46,706 nucleotides of DNA from positions 1 to 46,706 of the forward strand of contig JAIXRY010000009.1 of assembly GCA_027484965.1 (NCBI GenBank). The letters are read 5' to 3'. The stretch is from a bacterium. GTDB taxonomy: Bacteria > Patescibacteriota > Minisyncoccia > Phycocordibacterales > UBA9973. Both the position numbers and the translations under genes were made by a program. The notes beneath the pieces were generated by a model. That model worked only from the letters and a program-made list of their open reading frames with translations, ran no database searches and was not told the origin of the DNA. Below are positions 1 through 9,287 of this stretch, piece after piece; the first letter of the stretch is position 1, and each line of letters starts with the position of its first letter.

Positions 1-879
1 CAATCAGGTGTAAAACTCCTTGCAGTTAACACAGCAAGAACAGCAACAACAATAACTTCTGATTTTGCAATCCTCACAAACAATGCTGGTACGATAAGTG
101 AGAAGATGAGAGTTAGGGCAAATGGTAATGTAAGTATTGGAAATACAAACTCTACATACAGACTAGAAGTTGGTAGTTCTGGTGTAACTGGTATAGTATC
201 AAGATTTGTTAATTCTACAGGAACCTGTGACATCAACCCAACAACAACATCACTCTCATGTAGTTCAGATATTAACCTCAAGAAGAACATCACAACTCTA
301 AAAGATAATCAACCTTTCGTACTAAACTCTCAAACTCCAGATACAAGTGTCCTTAAGAATCTAAATAAAATAACACCAGTTATCTACAACTGGACTACAG
401 AACAAGACACAGCTACAAAACAAACAGGTTTCATCGCACAAGACGTAGAACAAATCTTCCCATCTCTTGTATCTACAGACCCTACAACAAACCTCAAGTC
501 TCTTAACTACATAGGTCTCATCCCTTATGCTATAGAGGGGATTAGAGAACTTGATATTAAGGTTAATCAGTTGAGTTCTTTGGATGATACGGTTGAAGGA
601 AGTTTTGGGTATTTGGCAAAAGAGTTATTAAATACTGTTAATACTTACATTAAAGATTTGACTGTTGGAAAACTAAAAGTAGATGGAGATGTTTGTGTAG
701 ATAATGTATGTATTTCAAAGGAACAATTCAAACAAATATTGATAGATCAACAAAACAAAACAGTACAAGTAAATAATGTTGTTCCAGAAAATAATCCTGA
801 AATTATTCCAGAAAATCAAAATAATGAACAAGAACCACTTCCAGACAATCAAGAAACATTTGTACCTCCAGTAGAATAA
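1..879 (+). CDS. C-terminal part of a surface/fibre protein with a Peptidase S74 (endosialidase-type intramolecular chaperone) domain; 5' end outside window
   Basis: Frame 1 is open from base 1; SDINLKKNI...TPVIYNWT...TGFIAQDVEQIFPSLV...LNYIGLIPYAIEGIREL is typical of S74 chaperone domains. Confidence 0.85.
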   Translation, partial: QSGVKLLAVNTARTATTITSDFAILTNNAGTISEKMRVRANGNVSIGNTNSTYRLEVGSSGVTGIVSRFVNSTGTCDINPTTTSLSCSSDINLKKNITTLKDNQPFVLNSQTPDTSVLKNLNKITPVIYNWTTEQDTATKQTGFIAQDVEQIFPSLVSTDPTTNLKSLNYIGLIPYAIEGIRELDIKVNQLSSLDDTVEGSFGYLAKELLNTVNTYIKDLTVGKLKVDGDVCVDNVCISKEQFKQILIDQQNKTVQVNNVVPENNPEIIPENQNNEQEPLPDNQETFVPPVE

Positions 880-896
880 TAAATTGATTTTAAATT

Positions 897-930
897 AAAA
901 ACTGCTATAGTTATAGCGGTTTTTAATTTT
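897..930 (+). terminator. intrinsic terminator
   Basis: AAAACTGCTATA / TATAGCGGTTTTT hairpin followed by T-rich tract. Confidence 0.7.
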
Positions 931-952
931 TTACAACTAAATAAAATTACAC

Positions 953-1252
953 ATGGAAAGTGCTGTACAAGAATCAGTAGAACTAAGTTCTGAAAATTTT
1001 TCTTTCGAAAATTTGATCAAATATTTTGATCAAAGAAAAATAAAATTTAATCACAATGGAAATGTATTTATTTCCCAGCAGGAAGGATTTAATTCTAAAG
1101 GTAAAAAGTATTATTTAAAATTAACTATTAGAGTTCTAGATAAAACTTTTACAGGAACAGTAGATGGTTGTGGGTCTAGAATGCCACAAGTGTGTGCTAT
1201 TAAAGCTGTAAAAGCCTTTTTCAAAAGACTAGATTCTACCAAGAGTAAGTAA
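953..1252 (+). CDS. small protein, possible dsRNA-binding-domain-like fold
   Basis: 99-aa ORF; C-terminal ...GTVDGCGSRMPQVCAIKAVKAFFKRL resembles the end of a dsRBD (G.G.SKK.Ak..AA..al..L); fold assignment is inference. Confidence 0.6.
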   Translation: MESAVQESVELSSENFSFENLIKYFDQRKIKFNHNGNVFISQQEGFNSKGKKYYLKLTIRVLDKTFTGTVDGCGSRMPQVCAIKAVKAFFKRLDSTKSK

Positions 1253-1280
1253 CCTTATATTTATATAAGGTTTTTATTTT
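1251..1280 (+). terminator. intrinsic terminator
   Basis: AACCTTATAtttaTATAAGGTT followed by TTTATTTT. Confidence 0.65.
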
Positions 1281-1330
1281 GGCTGAATATTTTAAAAATG
1301 TTTTAAAAAAAAAAAAAAAAATGATTGATA

Positions 1331-1552
1331 GGGTAGTATAGATATATAAGCAATGAACGAGCTATCACTCGGGAGCTTTGGGAAGAAACCTTTAAAAGGG
1401 AAGTAGAACCCATAAATGAGAAAGGCTGGAAAATTTTTTCAAAAATTTTCCAGCCTCAAAACTAAGGTGGTACCGCGAATTATTTATATACAAAAAATAA
1501 ATCGCCCTTGGAATAATAATCAGAAATGATTGTTATTCGAGGGCGATTTTGT
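1331..1552 (+). promoter_or_regulatory. T-box leader (transcriptional type) upstream of ileS
   Basis: AAGG-TGGTACC-GCGA (1464-1478) pairs with TCGC-CCTT (1502-1509), forming an antiterminator with the canonical 7-nt UGGNACC bulge. Competing terminator ATCGCCCT...AGGGCGATTTT (1501-1550). Stem III-like hairpin GGCTGGAAAATTTTT/AAAAATTTTCCAGCC. Ile codon ATC (1364-1366) in the loop of CGAG-ctatca-CTCG. Confidence 0.9.
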
Positions 1553-1705
1553 TTACTCTAGCTGTAAGTTTTTCCAGGGAGTAAAGAACCATATTTTGAG
1601 ATTTTTTTTCAGTTCACTTTTTTTGCCAGTAAGAGCAAGAACAAATAAACCAATATTTGCATATAGTAAAATTAATCCTCCAAACAGATAAATGAGTTTT
1701 TCCAT
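1553..1705 (-). CDS. small membrane protein (50 aa)
   Basis: Below ORF-track cutoff; translates to MEKLIYLFGGLILLYANIGLFVLALTGKKSELKKNLKIWFFTPWKNLQLE; one TM segment; ends directly beside the T-box terminator hairpin, which is T-rich on both strands. Confidence 0.5.
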   Translation of the reverse strand: MEKLIYLFGGLILLYANIGLFVLALTGKKSELKKNLKIWFFTPWKNLQLE

Positions 1706-1759
1706 AAATTATTAAATTTTATTATCAATACTATATATTATTAAAATAACTTGTCAACT

Positions 1760-4700
1760 ATGTCCCAATCAAACGAAAATAAAAATAAATCTGCAAATGC
1801 ACTTCGTGAAGAAGAAGTTTTAAAATTCTGGAAAGAAAATCAGATTTTTGAAAAGTCTGTAGAGAATCCTGCTGATGGTAAGCCTCGCGCTGACTACGTC
1901 TTTTATGATGGACCTCCATTTGGTACAGGACTCCCACACTACGGACACTTGCTCGCAGGTACTATCAAAGATGCTTTTCCACGTTATCACACAATGAGAG
2001 GTGAGTCTGTTCGTCGTACTTGGGGATGGGATTGTCATGGGCTTCCTGTTGAGAATCTTATTGAAAAGAAATTGGGATTAAATACTAAGAAAGATATTGA
2101 AGAATATGGTGTAGATAAATTCAACACTGAAGCATGTAATAGTGTTCTAGAATTCCGTGAAGATTGGGAGAAGATTGTACCTATGACAGGACGCTTTGTA
2201 GATATGGAGCAAGATTACAAGACAATGGACGCCACCTATACTGAGAGTATTTGGTGGATATTTTCTGAACTCGACAAAAAAGGACTAATCTATCAAGGTT
2301 ACAAACCAATGCACCTATGTCCACGCTGTGAGACAACACTTTCAAACTTTGAAGTGACACAAGGGTACAAAGATATTACAGATATTTCTGTGTATGTAAA
2401 AATGCAAATCAAGAATGAAAATACATACTTCTTGGCTTGGACTACGACACCTTGGACTCTTCCAGGGAACGTTGCTCTTGCTGTCGGAAAAGATATTACG
2501 TATGCATATATAAAAATAAAAAATACAGACGCAGGTGATGCTCAATTTATTCTTGCAAAAGATAGAATTGAAAATGTTCTAAAAGGAAAAGAATATGAAA
2601 TAATAAAAGAAGTAAAAGGAGAAGATCTTGTTGGTATATCTTACGATGCGCCTTTTGATTATTACCAAAAAGATGATTCTCTAGAAAATCATGAAAGAGG
2701 CTGGAAGGTGTGTGCAGGAGAATTTGTAACGCTCGACGCTGGTACTGGTATTGTGCATATTGCACCAGCTTTTGGTGAAGACGATATGAAGCTTGGTCAA
2801 TCAGAAAAGCTTCCGTTCGTTCAGCATGTGAAGACAGACGGACACTTTAAAGAAGGGGTGACTCATTTTGCGGGAATGCAAGTGAAGCCAAAAGATAACC
2901 ACCAAGCGACTGATATTGAAATTATAAAATATCTTGCACACAATCATTATCTTTTTGAAAAAGAAAAAATTATTCACTCATATCCACATTGTTGGCGTTG
3001 TGATACTCCACTTCTTAACTATGCTTCAACATCATGGTTTGTTGAAACTACAAAATTGAAAGATAAGCTTATTGCTGCAAATCAAGAAGTGACTTGGATT
3101 CCAGAACATGTGAAGGATGGACGTTTTGGAAATTGGCTTGAGAATGTTCGTGACTGGGCGATATCTCGTAGTCGTTATTGGGGTGCACCGCTACCTGTAT
3201 GGTTTGGTGAAGAATCAAAGAAAAAGTACGTTATAGAAAGTGTTGAAGAACTAAAGAAATATACAAAGAAATCAGGGAATAAATATTTTGTTGTACGACA
3301 TGGGCAAAGTGAAGCAAATGTTGATCATACTATTAGTTCTCAAGATATCAGCATACATCCACTAACAGAACAAGGTAGAGAAGAAGCAAAGAACGCTGCT
3401 CACAAAATTGAAAAACCAGATATAATTATTGCTTCTGATTTTTTGCGTACAAAACAAACAGCTGAAATAATAGCTGAACATTTTGGTATAGATAAAAGTG
3501 AAATCAAGTTTGATCAAAGGCTTCGTGAAATCAATGCTGGAGATTTTAATGGAAAAACTTGGGAAGACTATGATCAATACTTTTCAGATACAGAAGACCA
3601 TCTAACAAAGACTCTTCCAAATGGTGAAAATTCGATGATGGTAAAACAAAGAGTAATGTCTTTATTGTTGGAAGTTGATAGTGAATATAAAGATAAGACA
3701 ATTTGTATTGTAAGTCATGGTTTGCCTTTGTATATGATGTGGTTGGGTAAAGACGGTTTAAACAATCAACAAATAATAGATAAAGATTGGGAAGACCACT
3801 TTGAACAAACAGGTGAGGTTAGAAATTTTGAATTTATTCCATTTTCTCATAATGTAAATTACGAACTCGATCTACACCTTCCATATATCGACAGGGTAGA
3901 GCTTGTAGATAATGGAGAAAAACTCGTTCGTACAAAAGAAGTCTTTGATTGTTGGTTTGAATCAGGAGCTATGCCTTATGCTTCAATCCATTATCCATTT
4001 GAGAATAAAGAATTATTTGAAACACAATTCCCAGCAGACTTTATTGCAGAGGGAATGGATCAGACACGTGGGTGGTTCTACAGCCTACTCATTCTTGGTG
4101 TAGCGCTCTTTGATAAGAGTCCTTATAAGAGAGTTGTAGTAAACGGAATTATCCTTGCAGAAGATGGGCAAAAAATGTCTAAGAAACTCAAAAATTATCC
4201 AGACGTTACTGAAGTATTGGAGAAATATGGAGCAGACGCACTTCGTTACTATATTCTTTCATCACCTGCAGTAAAAGGAGAAGAGCTTCGTTTTTCTGAA
4301 AAAGATTTGGCTCAAATATCAAGTCGTGTTGTAGGTAGACTTCTCAATGTATTTTCTTTCTATGAGCTCTATAAGAAAGACGGTATTAATTTAGAAATAG
4401 AAAGTACTCATGTGCTTGATCAATGGATACTTGCTCGTCTCTATCAACTTCTTTCTGAGATAGAAAACGGAATGGAGATGTATGAATTAGACAAAGCTGT
4501 GCGCCCGATAGATTTGTTTGTAGATGATTTGTCTACATGGTATCTTCGTCGCTCACGTGATCGTCTGAAAGATGGAGATGGTGAAGCAATTGCTACTTTG
4601 TACAGAGTACTTAAAACTCTCTCTCAAATGATTGCGCCGTTTATGCCTTTCACAGCTGAGTATATTTGGTTAAGATTGAAATCTAAAAATTCAGCAGAAT

Positions 4701-5212
4701 CAGTACATCTGTCAGCTTGGCCAATAAAAGGCACTGTTGATGAAAAATTGATTGAAGAAATGGTAAATGTACGCGAAATAGTAACCACAGGTCTAAAAGA
4801 AAGACAAAAGGTAAATATTCCTGTAAGACAACCACTCTCTAAGATAAAAATTAAAACGGAAAATCTAAAGAATGAATATCAAGAAATCATAAAAGATGAG
4901 CTCAATATAAAAGAAATTTGTATTGAAAAAGATATTGAAAATGAGATAGAAATAGATACAGTAATAACTCCCGAACTAAAGAAAGAGGGTATGTATCGTG
5001 AACTTGTCCGCTCTATTCAAGATATGAGAAAAGAAAAAGGTTTGAATCCAAGCGACATAATCAAGCTCTCTATGAGTGAAAATGCAAAAGAAATTGTAGA
5101 ACCATTTTTGGAAGATTTACAAAAAACAGTTGGAGCAGAAAATGTAGCATTCAATGCGACAGAAGGAAAAGAAATTAAAATTGATGAAGAAATATATTTT
5201 GTAAACTTTTAA
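1760..5212 (+). CDS. ileS: isoleucyl-tRNA synthetase with inserted histidine phosphatase domain
   Basis: Class I synthetase motifs PYGHLLAG..., GWDCHGLP and KMSKKLKNYPD; ATG at 1760 (the track start at 1751 is TTG). Inserted RHGQSEAN...SDFLRTKQTAE...LREINAGDFNG...VSHGLP. Confidence 0.97.
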   Translation: MSQSNENKNKSANALREEEVLKFWKENQIFEKSVENPADGKPRADYVFYDGPPFGTGLPHYGHLLAGTIKDAFPRYHTMRGESVRRTWGWDCHGLPVENLIEKKLGLNTKKDIEEYGVDKFNTEACNSVLEFREDWEKIVPMTGRFVDMEQDYKTMDATYTESIWWIFSELDKKGLIYQGYKPMHLCPRCETTLSNFEVTQGYKDITDISVYVKMQIKNENTYFLAWTTTPWTLPGNVALAVGKDITYAYIKIKNTDAGDAQFILAKDRIENVLKGKEYEIIKEVKGEDLVGISYDAPFDYYQKDDSLENHERGWKVCAGEFVTLDAGTGIVHIAPAFGEDDMKLGQSEKLPFVQHVKTDGHFKEGVTHFAGMQVKPKDNHQATDIEIIKYLAHNHYLFEKEKIIHSYPHCWRCDTPLLNYASTSWFVETTKLKDKLIAANQEVTWIPEHVKDGRFGNWLENVRDWAISRSRYWGAPLPVWFGEESKKKYVIESVEELKKYTKKSGNKYFVVRHGQSEANVDHTISSQDISIHPLTEQGREEAKNAAHKIEKPDIIIASDFLRTKQTAEIIAEHFGIDKSEIKFDQRLREINAGDFNGKTWEDYDQYFSDTEDHLTKTLPNGENSMMVKQRVMSLLLEVDSEYKDKTICIVSHGLPLYMMWLGKDGLNNQQIIDKDWEDHFEQTGEVRNFEFIPFSHNVNYELDLHLPYIDRVELVDNGEKLVRTKEVFDCWFESGAMPYASIHYPFENKELFETQFPADFIAEGMDQTRGWFYSLLILGVALFDKSPYKRVVVNGIILAEDGQKMSKKLKNYPDVTEVLEKYGADALRYYILSSPAVKGEELRFSEKDLAQISSRVVGRLLNVFSFYELYKKDGINLEIESTHVLDQWILARLYQLLSEIENGMEMYELDKAVRPIDLFVDDLSTWYLRRSRDRLKDGDGEAIATLYRVLKTLSQMIAPFMPFTAEYIWLRLKSKNSAESVHLSAWPIKGTVDEKLIEEMVNVREIVTTGLKERQKVNIPVRQPLSKIKIKTENLKNEYQEIIKDELNIKEICIEKDIENEIEIDTVITPELKKEGMYRELVRSIQDMRKEKGLNPSDIIKLSMSENAKEIVEPFLEDLQKTVGAENVAFNATEGKEIKIDEEIYFVNF

Positions 5213-5218
5213 AATAAT

Positions 5219-5246
5219 AAAAATCACCCTTTGGGTGATTTTTTGT
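5219..5246. terminator. bidirectional terminator between convergent genes
   Basis: AAAATCACCC ttt GGGTGATTTTTT. Confidence 0.75.
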
Positions 5247-5640
5247 TGTTTGCATAACCTCTCTTCTTTAATTCAAAAGGGAAGCAAAAAACTTCAATTA
5301 ATGTCTTTCTCATTTCATTTTCCAAAAACTCTTTTAGATAATGATTTGTTATTGTTTCAACAATTTCTTTTGCAACACCGTCCATAACCTTCTTTGTACT
5401 TCTTGGTTTTAAATCATGAATTACTTCAACGATAATACTATTATCATACGGTTCTTGTACTTGAATGAATATAATTGATAGTTGTTTTGCCGATCTTAAT
5501 TGCAAAGATCTGTTCTCTAAAAAAATTCTTTTTATACAATCTTTTAGATCTAAATCTCCTCGAATGCCGCAAGCATTATCAAATTTCTTGTGTCTGTAGA
5601 TTTTTATTAATGGCATATTTGTACATATTTGTATGAACAA
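5224..5640 (-). CDS. hypothetical protein
   Basis: ORF; probable start at the internal Met of MPLIKIYRHKKF; a tautomerase-like N-terminal MP is possible but weak. Confidence 0.6.
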   Translation of the reverse strand: MFIQICTNMPLIKIYRHKKFDNACGIRGDLDLKDCIKRIFLENRSLQLRSAKQLSIIFIQVQEPYDNSIIVEVIHDLKPRSTKKVMDGVAKEIVETITNHYLKEFLENEMRKTLIEVFCFPFELKKRGYANNKKSPKG

Positions 5641-5690
5641 TAGATAATTTTATATGTTTTGTCAAATAATTTATCTGCTATACTAATAAA

Positions 5691-6950
5691 ATGATAGACC
5701 GATTAAAGCATCAAACTATTTTTCTAGAAAACAATATTACAGTTCATTATCTTCCTGATTCTGACGCTGGATATGGTGAAGCACGTATAATTGTACCTTT
5801 TGGACACGCGTATAATACAGGAGATATTCCACAAGGCTCATTTCATTTTCTTGAACATATGGTTCTTAATCGTTCAAAACGTTATCCAGAAAAAGATGCC
5901 TTTGAAAAATTTATAGCTGATAATGGTGGATATATTAATGGTGGTACAGGTCTCAATCTAACTTCTTATGAAATATCTACTCCTACAGATTGTTTTGATG
6001 AAGCATTTAAGGGTCTAGTAAGTCATGTCTTTGAACCTATTTTTACAGAAGAAGATTTAGAAAGTCATAAACAAATAGTTCGTAATGAACGTATCCGCTC
6101 GACTCCATTTTATCCAGGTAAGACAGAGCTTGGTGAATACATTAAAAAATATTGGCTTGATGTTGAGGAAATTTCACTTAACCAAAGGCTTGGAAGTGAT
6201 GAAGATTTGAATAATTTCTCTATACATTTCATTGAAACTTTGCATAAATATTATTTTACAAAACCTATAACTGTTATTGTAGGGGGAATGATTAATATTG
6301 ATGAGGTTTTGAATACTTTAAGAAATATTTCTATGGAAAAGCAAGAAGATGAGCTTCCTACCTCTGTAAAACCTATCTCTATAGTAAATAAAGAATTTCA
6401 TGAAAAAGGTTTTAAAGAAGTTGAAAGATATGAATATAGATTCGCTTATCTTTTAGACGAATATTCTTATGATATTCATTTTGGAGTAAGGTTTTTGAAA
6501 GGGTATTTATTGAATGTTGTTGGTCCAATATATAAATGGCTTCGAGACGAAAAGTCTTGGGTATATGATGTTGGTACTATTTCTTTCTCTTCTCCTAATT
6601 CAAACAAAACAATTTTTGGTATCAAAGCTCCATTATCTGAAAGATATCAAGTTGATATTGTACGCGAAGAATTAGACAAAAGAATTATTGAAGGGTTGAA
6701 GGATAATGAACGAATTGGGAGATATTTTGAAACGCTTATAAAAAAAGAGGTTTTTATTAATGAAACAGTAAGTGACAGAATCGGAACTCTTGAAAATTAT
6801 TATTGGGATTATAAAAAAACTTATACAGGAGAAGATTGGCTAAAGGTTGTAGAAAAATACAGACAAGAAAATGCACTCCTTGATCTATATAATTACACAA
6901 AAGAAAAAGGGGAGTTTACAGAGTTTTTGGCCAAGCCCTTGGATAAATAA
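5691..6950 (+). CDS. M16 family (insulinase/pitrilysin-like) zinc peptidase
   Basis: HFLEH (HXXEH inverted zinc motif) with downstream ...FGVRFLKGYLLNV...LRDEKSWVYDV typical of M16. Confidence 0.88.
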   Translation: MIDRLKHQTIFLENNITVHYLPDSDAGYGEARIIVPFGHAYNTGDIPQGSFHFLEHMVLNRSKRYPEKDAFEKFIADNGGYINGGTGLNLTSYEISTPTDCFDEAFKGLVSHVFEPIFTEEDLESHKQIVRNERIRSTPFYPGKTELGEYIKKYWLDVEEISLNQRLGSDEDLNNFSIHFIETLHKYYFTKPITVIVGGMINIDEVLNTLRNISMEKQEDELPTSVKPISIVNKEFHEKGFKEVERYEYRFAYLLDEYSYDIHFGVRFLKGYLLNVVGPIYKWLRDEKSWVYDVGTISFSSPNSNKTIFGIKAPLSERYQVDIVREELDKRIIEGLKDNERIGRYFETLIKKEVFINETVSDRIGTLENYYWDYKKTYTGEDWLKVVEKYRQENALLDLYNYTKEKGEFTEFLAKPLDK

Positions 6951-6967
6951 TGTGTTACCATGTTTGT

Positions 6968-7369
6968 ATGAATCCTAAAGTAATATATACGGCATATTTT
7001 GTTGTTGACCCAAAAAAGCTTTTGGAAGAATTTCCACCTAAACATAAAAATGTTTTTGCACATCATTCAACAATTGAATTTAGACCAAAAAATGGTTTAG
7101 AAGGAATAAGTGTTGGAGAAAAGAAATATATAGAAATTTTAGGTAGGGTTTTTGATGAAAAAGGAGACGCTCTTTTGGTTGATAATGATAAATCAAAAAA
7201 AGAAAATCCACACATTACTCTTTCGTGTGCAGAAAATATTCCGCCAGTATATTCTGATGAAATGATACAAAAAGCAATTAAATATGGAAAAGTTGAAATA
7301 TTTTCTGAACCAATTTTTGTAGAAATTATTGAGGGTTATTTTGATGGTATTAATGATATTATAAAATAA
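6968..7369 (+). CDS. putative 2H phosphoesterase-like / RNA ligase-like protein
   Basis: Two HxT motifs: HHSTIEF and NPHITLS; ATG at 6968 preferred over 6950. Confidence 0.55.
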   Translation: MNPKVIYTAYFVVDPKKLLEEFPPKHKNVFAHHSTIEFRPKNGLEGISVGEKKYIEILGRVFDEKGDALLVDNDKSKKENPHITLSCAENIPPVYSDEMIQKAIKYGKVEIFSEPIFVEIIEGYFDGINDIIK

Positions 7370-7372
7370 AAA

Positions 7373-7398
7373 AACACCCCTGTGGTTAAGGGGTGTGT
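7373..7398. terminator. possible terminator hairpin
   Basis: ACACCCC tgtggttaa GGGGTGT between convergent genes; weak T tract. Confidence 0.45.
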
Positions 7399-7408
7399 GA
7401 GAATATTG

Positions 7409-8005
7409 CTATTCTACAAATTTTTGTTTTAATTTCAGTAACTGGCTGTTGTCAGCAAAGACCCGATCTCCTGTTGGGGTGAGTTGGTTGTACTTAATGT
7501 CAACCTGTACAGCAACTTTTTTTGCTTCAATTGCACAATCGATAAGTTTGTCATGTTTGGCGGCAATCTTTTCTCTTGATTTTTTTGAAATTTCATCCTT
7601 TAAAATTTGCTCTCCTTTCGTGTATACCGGCTTACGGAATTTGACTGTGATTTTCTTCTGTTCCCATTTTGGGAGTTCTAGAATTCTTTGTTTTTTTAGT
7701 GTGTCAAATACATAATAAGTGCAATAGTCTGAACCATGCCTTTGATTTAAATCTGTGATAATTTCGTAAAATTCTTTTACTTCTTTAAATAAATGACTAG
7801 GTATTCGATCTAATTTTGTTTTACCCATTTTTTCTGCAATGCCATCAACAATAATGGATCCAGCTGGATTTAAAGGAATAAATACACCTTTATGCCATGC
7901 TGCAAAAAATGATACTCCGTTGTACTGGAATAGATATGATTCCAGTATTTTGTTGTCTGTTCTTAGACACCCATTCTCCCTTAGAGGTTTTTTGTTTAAA
8001 CTCAT
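7409..8005 (-). CDS. hypothetical protein
   Basis: 198-aa ORF, no recognised motif. Confidence 0.65.
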   Translation of the reverse strand: MSLNKKPLRENGCLRTDNKILESYLFQYNGVSFFAAWHKGVFIPLNPAGSIIVDGIAEKMGKTKLDRIPSHLFKEVKEFYEIITDLNQRHGSDYCTYYVFDTLKKQRILELPKWEQKKITVKFRKPVYTKGEQILKDEISKKSREKIAAKHDKLIDCAIEAKKVAVQVDIKYNQLTPTGDRVFADNSQLLKLKQKFVE

Positions 8006-8105
8006 TTTATTTTATTTTTAACTGTTCTTATATATTATATACTATTTAATATAAATTGTCAATATTATAAAAGCCCTTATATTTTATGATATAATTTAAT
8101 TCTTA

Positions 8106-8678
8106 ATGTCTTCCGAAATAATAAAAAAAGCAAAAAAGGTATTTTCTGGCGTTGTCTGGGATATTTATCAGTGGGAGCAAGAAATGTTTGATGGAAGTTT
8201 CAAAACATTTGAAATGGCTTATAGACACAATGCTGTGGCAATAATTCCAATTGTTGGAGATAAGATATTGATGCAAAAAGAAAGACATCCTCACTGGACT
8301 GAAGTAAAACTCGCAATACCGGCAGGAGAGTCAGATCATCCAGGTATTCCTCCTATTGATGACGCAAAAAGAGAGCTTCTCGAAGAAACTGGTTATATTT
8401 CAGATAACTGGATCTTATGGAAAGAAACCACAGAAAGTCAAAAATTGCACTGGCCAATACGTGTGTTTATTGCTCGTGATTGTGTTGATACAGGTGAAAC
8501 AAATCCAGACATTGGAGGTGAACAAATAGAAACAATGCTTGTTAGTTTTGATGATTTTTTAAAGCTCGTTGTTTTTGATAAGAGTTTTAGAAATAAAGAA
8601 ATCGTTCCTGACTGTATTCATGCTTTTTACAATAAAGAAAAATACGACGAACTGAAAGAAATATTTTTTGGAAAATAA
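8106..8678 (+). CDS. Nudix hydrolase
   Basis: PAGESDHPGIPPIDDAKRELLEETGY resembles the Nudix box, with a slightly irregular N-terminal half. Confidence 0.85.
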   Translation: MSSEIIKKAKKVFSGVVWDIYQWEQEMFDGSFKTFEMAYRHNAVAIIPIVGDKILMQKERHPHWTEVKLAIPAGESDHPGIPPIDDAKRELLEETGYISDNWILWKETTESQKLHWPIRVFIARDCVDTGETNPDIGGEQIETMLVSFDDFLKLVVFDKSFRNKEIVPDCIHAFYNKEKYDELKEIFFGK

Positions 8679-9250
8679 TGCATCATATTCATCATACACA
8701 CGCATTTGTTATTTCTCACAAAGATTTGGGTGAAGCAAATCGTCTTTATACTATCTTTACAAAAGAACTTGGAATGGTGACAGCAACCGCACAAGGTGTA
8801 AGAAAGATGTCTTCTAAACTTCGCTTTACTCTACAGAGCGGCACTTACATAAAAGTTGATTTTGTTAGGGGAAAAGAAATGTGGAGAATCACCAGCGCTT
8901 CTCCTCTCGAATCTTTTGATTCTCGTGATACAGCTCGTAATATTGTTTGGTTAAGAATACTTGGATTACTCGCACGTCTGACACAAGGAGAAGAATCTCA
9001 TCCTCAAGTTTTTTCTCATGTCTTTACCGTTTTTGAAACAATTAAAAATGTTCCAGAAGAAGAGCTAGCAAATTTTGAAATCATCTGTTTTATAAAACTC
9101 CTTTTTTCTTTTGGTTATTGGGAAATTATAGAAGGAGATGAGTCTATTGTTGCCGGCTCTTACAATAAAGAAATGTTTGATTTTATAAGTGGAAGAAGAA
9201 CTGTCCTTGTTTCGCGTATTAATAATTCACTTAGTGCTTCGCAGCTCTAA
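8678..9250 (+). CDS. recO: DNA repair protein RecO
   Basis: N-terminal OB-type HTHAFVISHKDLGEANRLYTIFTKELGMVTATAQGVRKMSSKLR. Confidence 0.85.
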   Translation: MHHIHHTHAFVISHKDLGEANRLYTIFTKELGMVTATAQGVRKMSSKLRFTLQSGTYIKVDFVRGKEMWRITSASPLESFDSRDTARNIVWLRILGLLARLTQGEESHPQVFSHVFTVFETIKNVPEEELANFEIICFIKLLFSFGYWEIIEGDESIVAGSYNKEMFDFISGRRTVLVSRINNSLSASQL

Positions 9251-9287
9251 CATTTTACTTTTCTGCCGTGCTATAATTTATAGTATT

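Noticed and set aside
1300-1320. Long poly-A tract as a mobile-element scar
   Set aside because: Simple homopolymer next to a terminator; no inverted repeats or target-site duplication seen.
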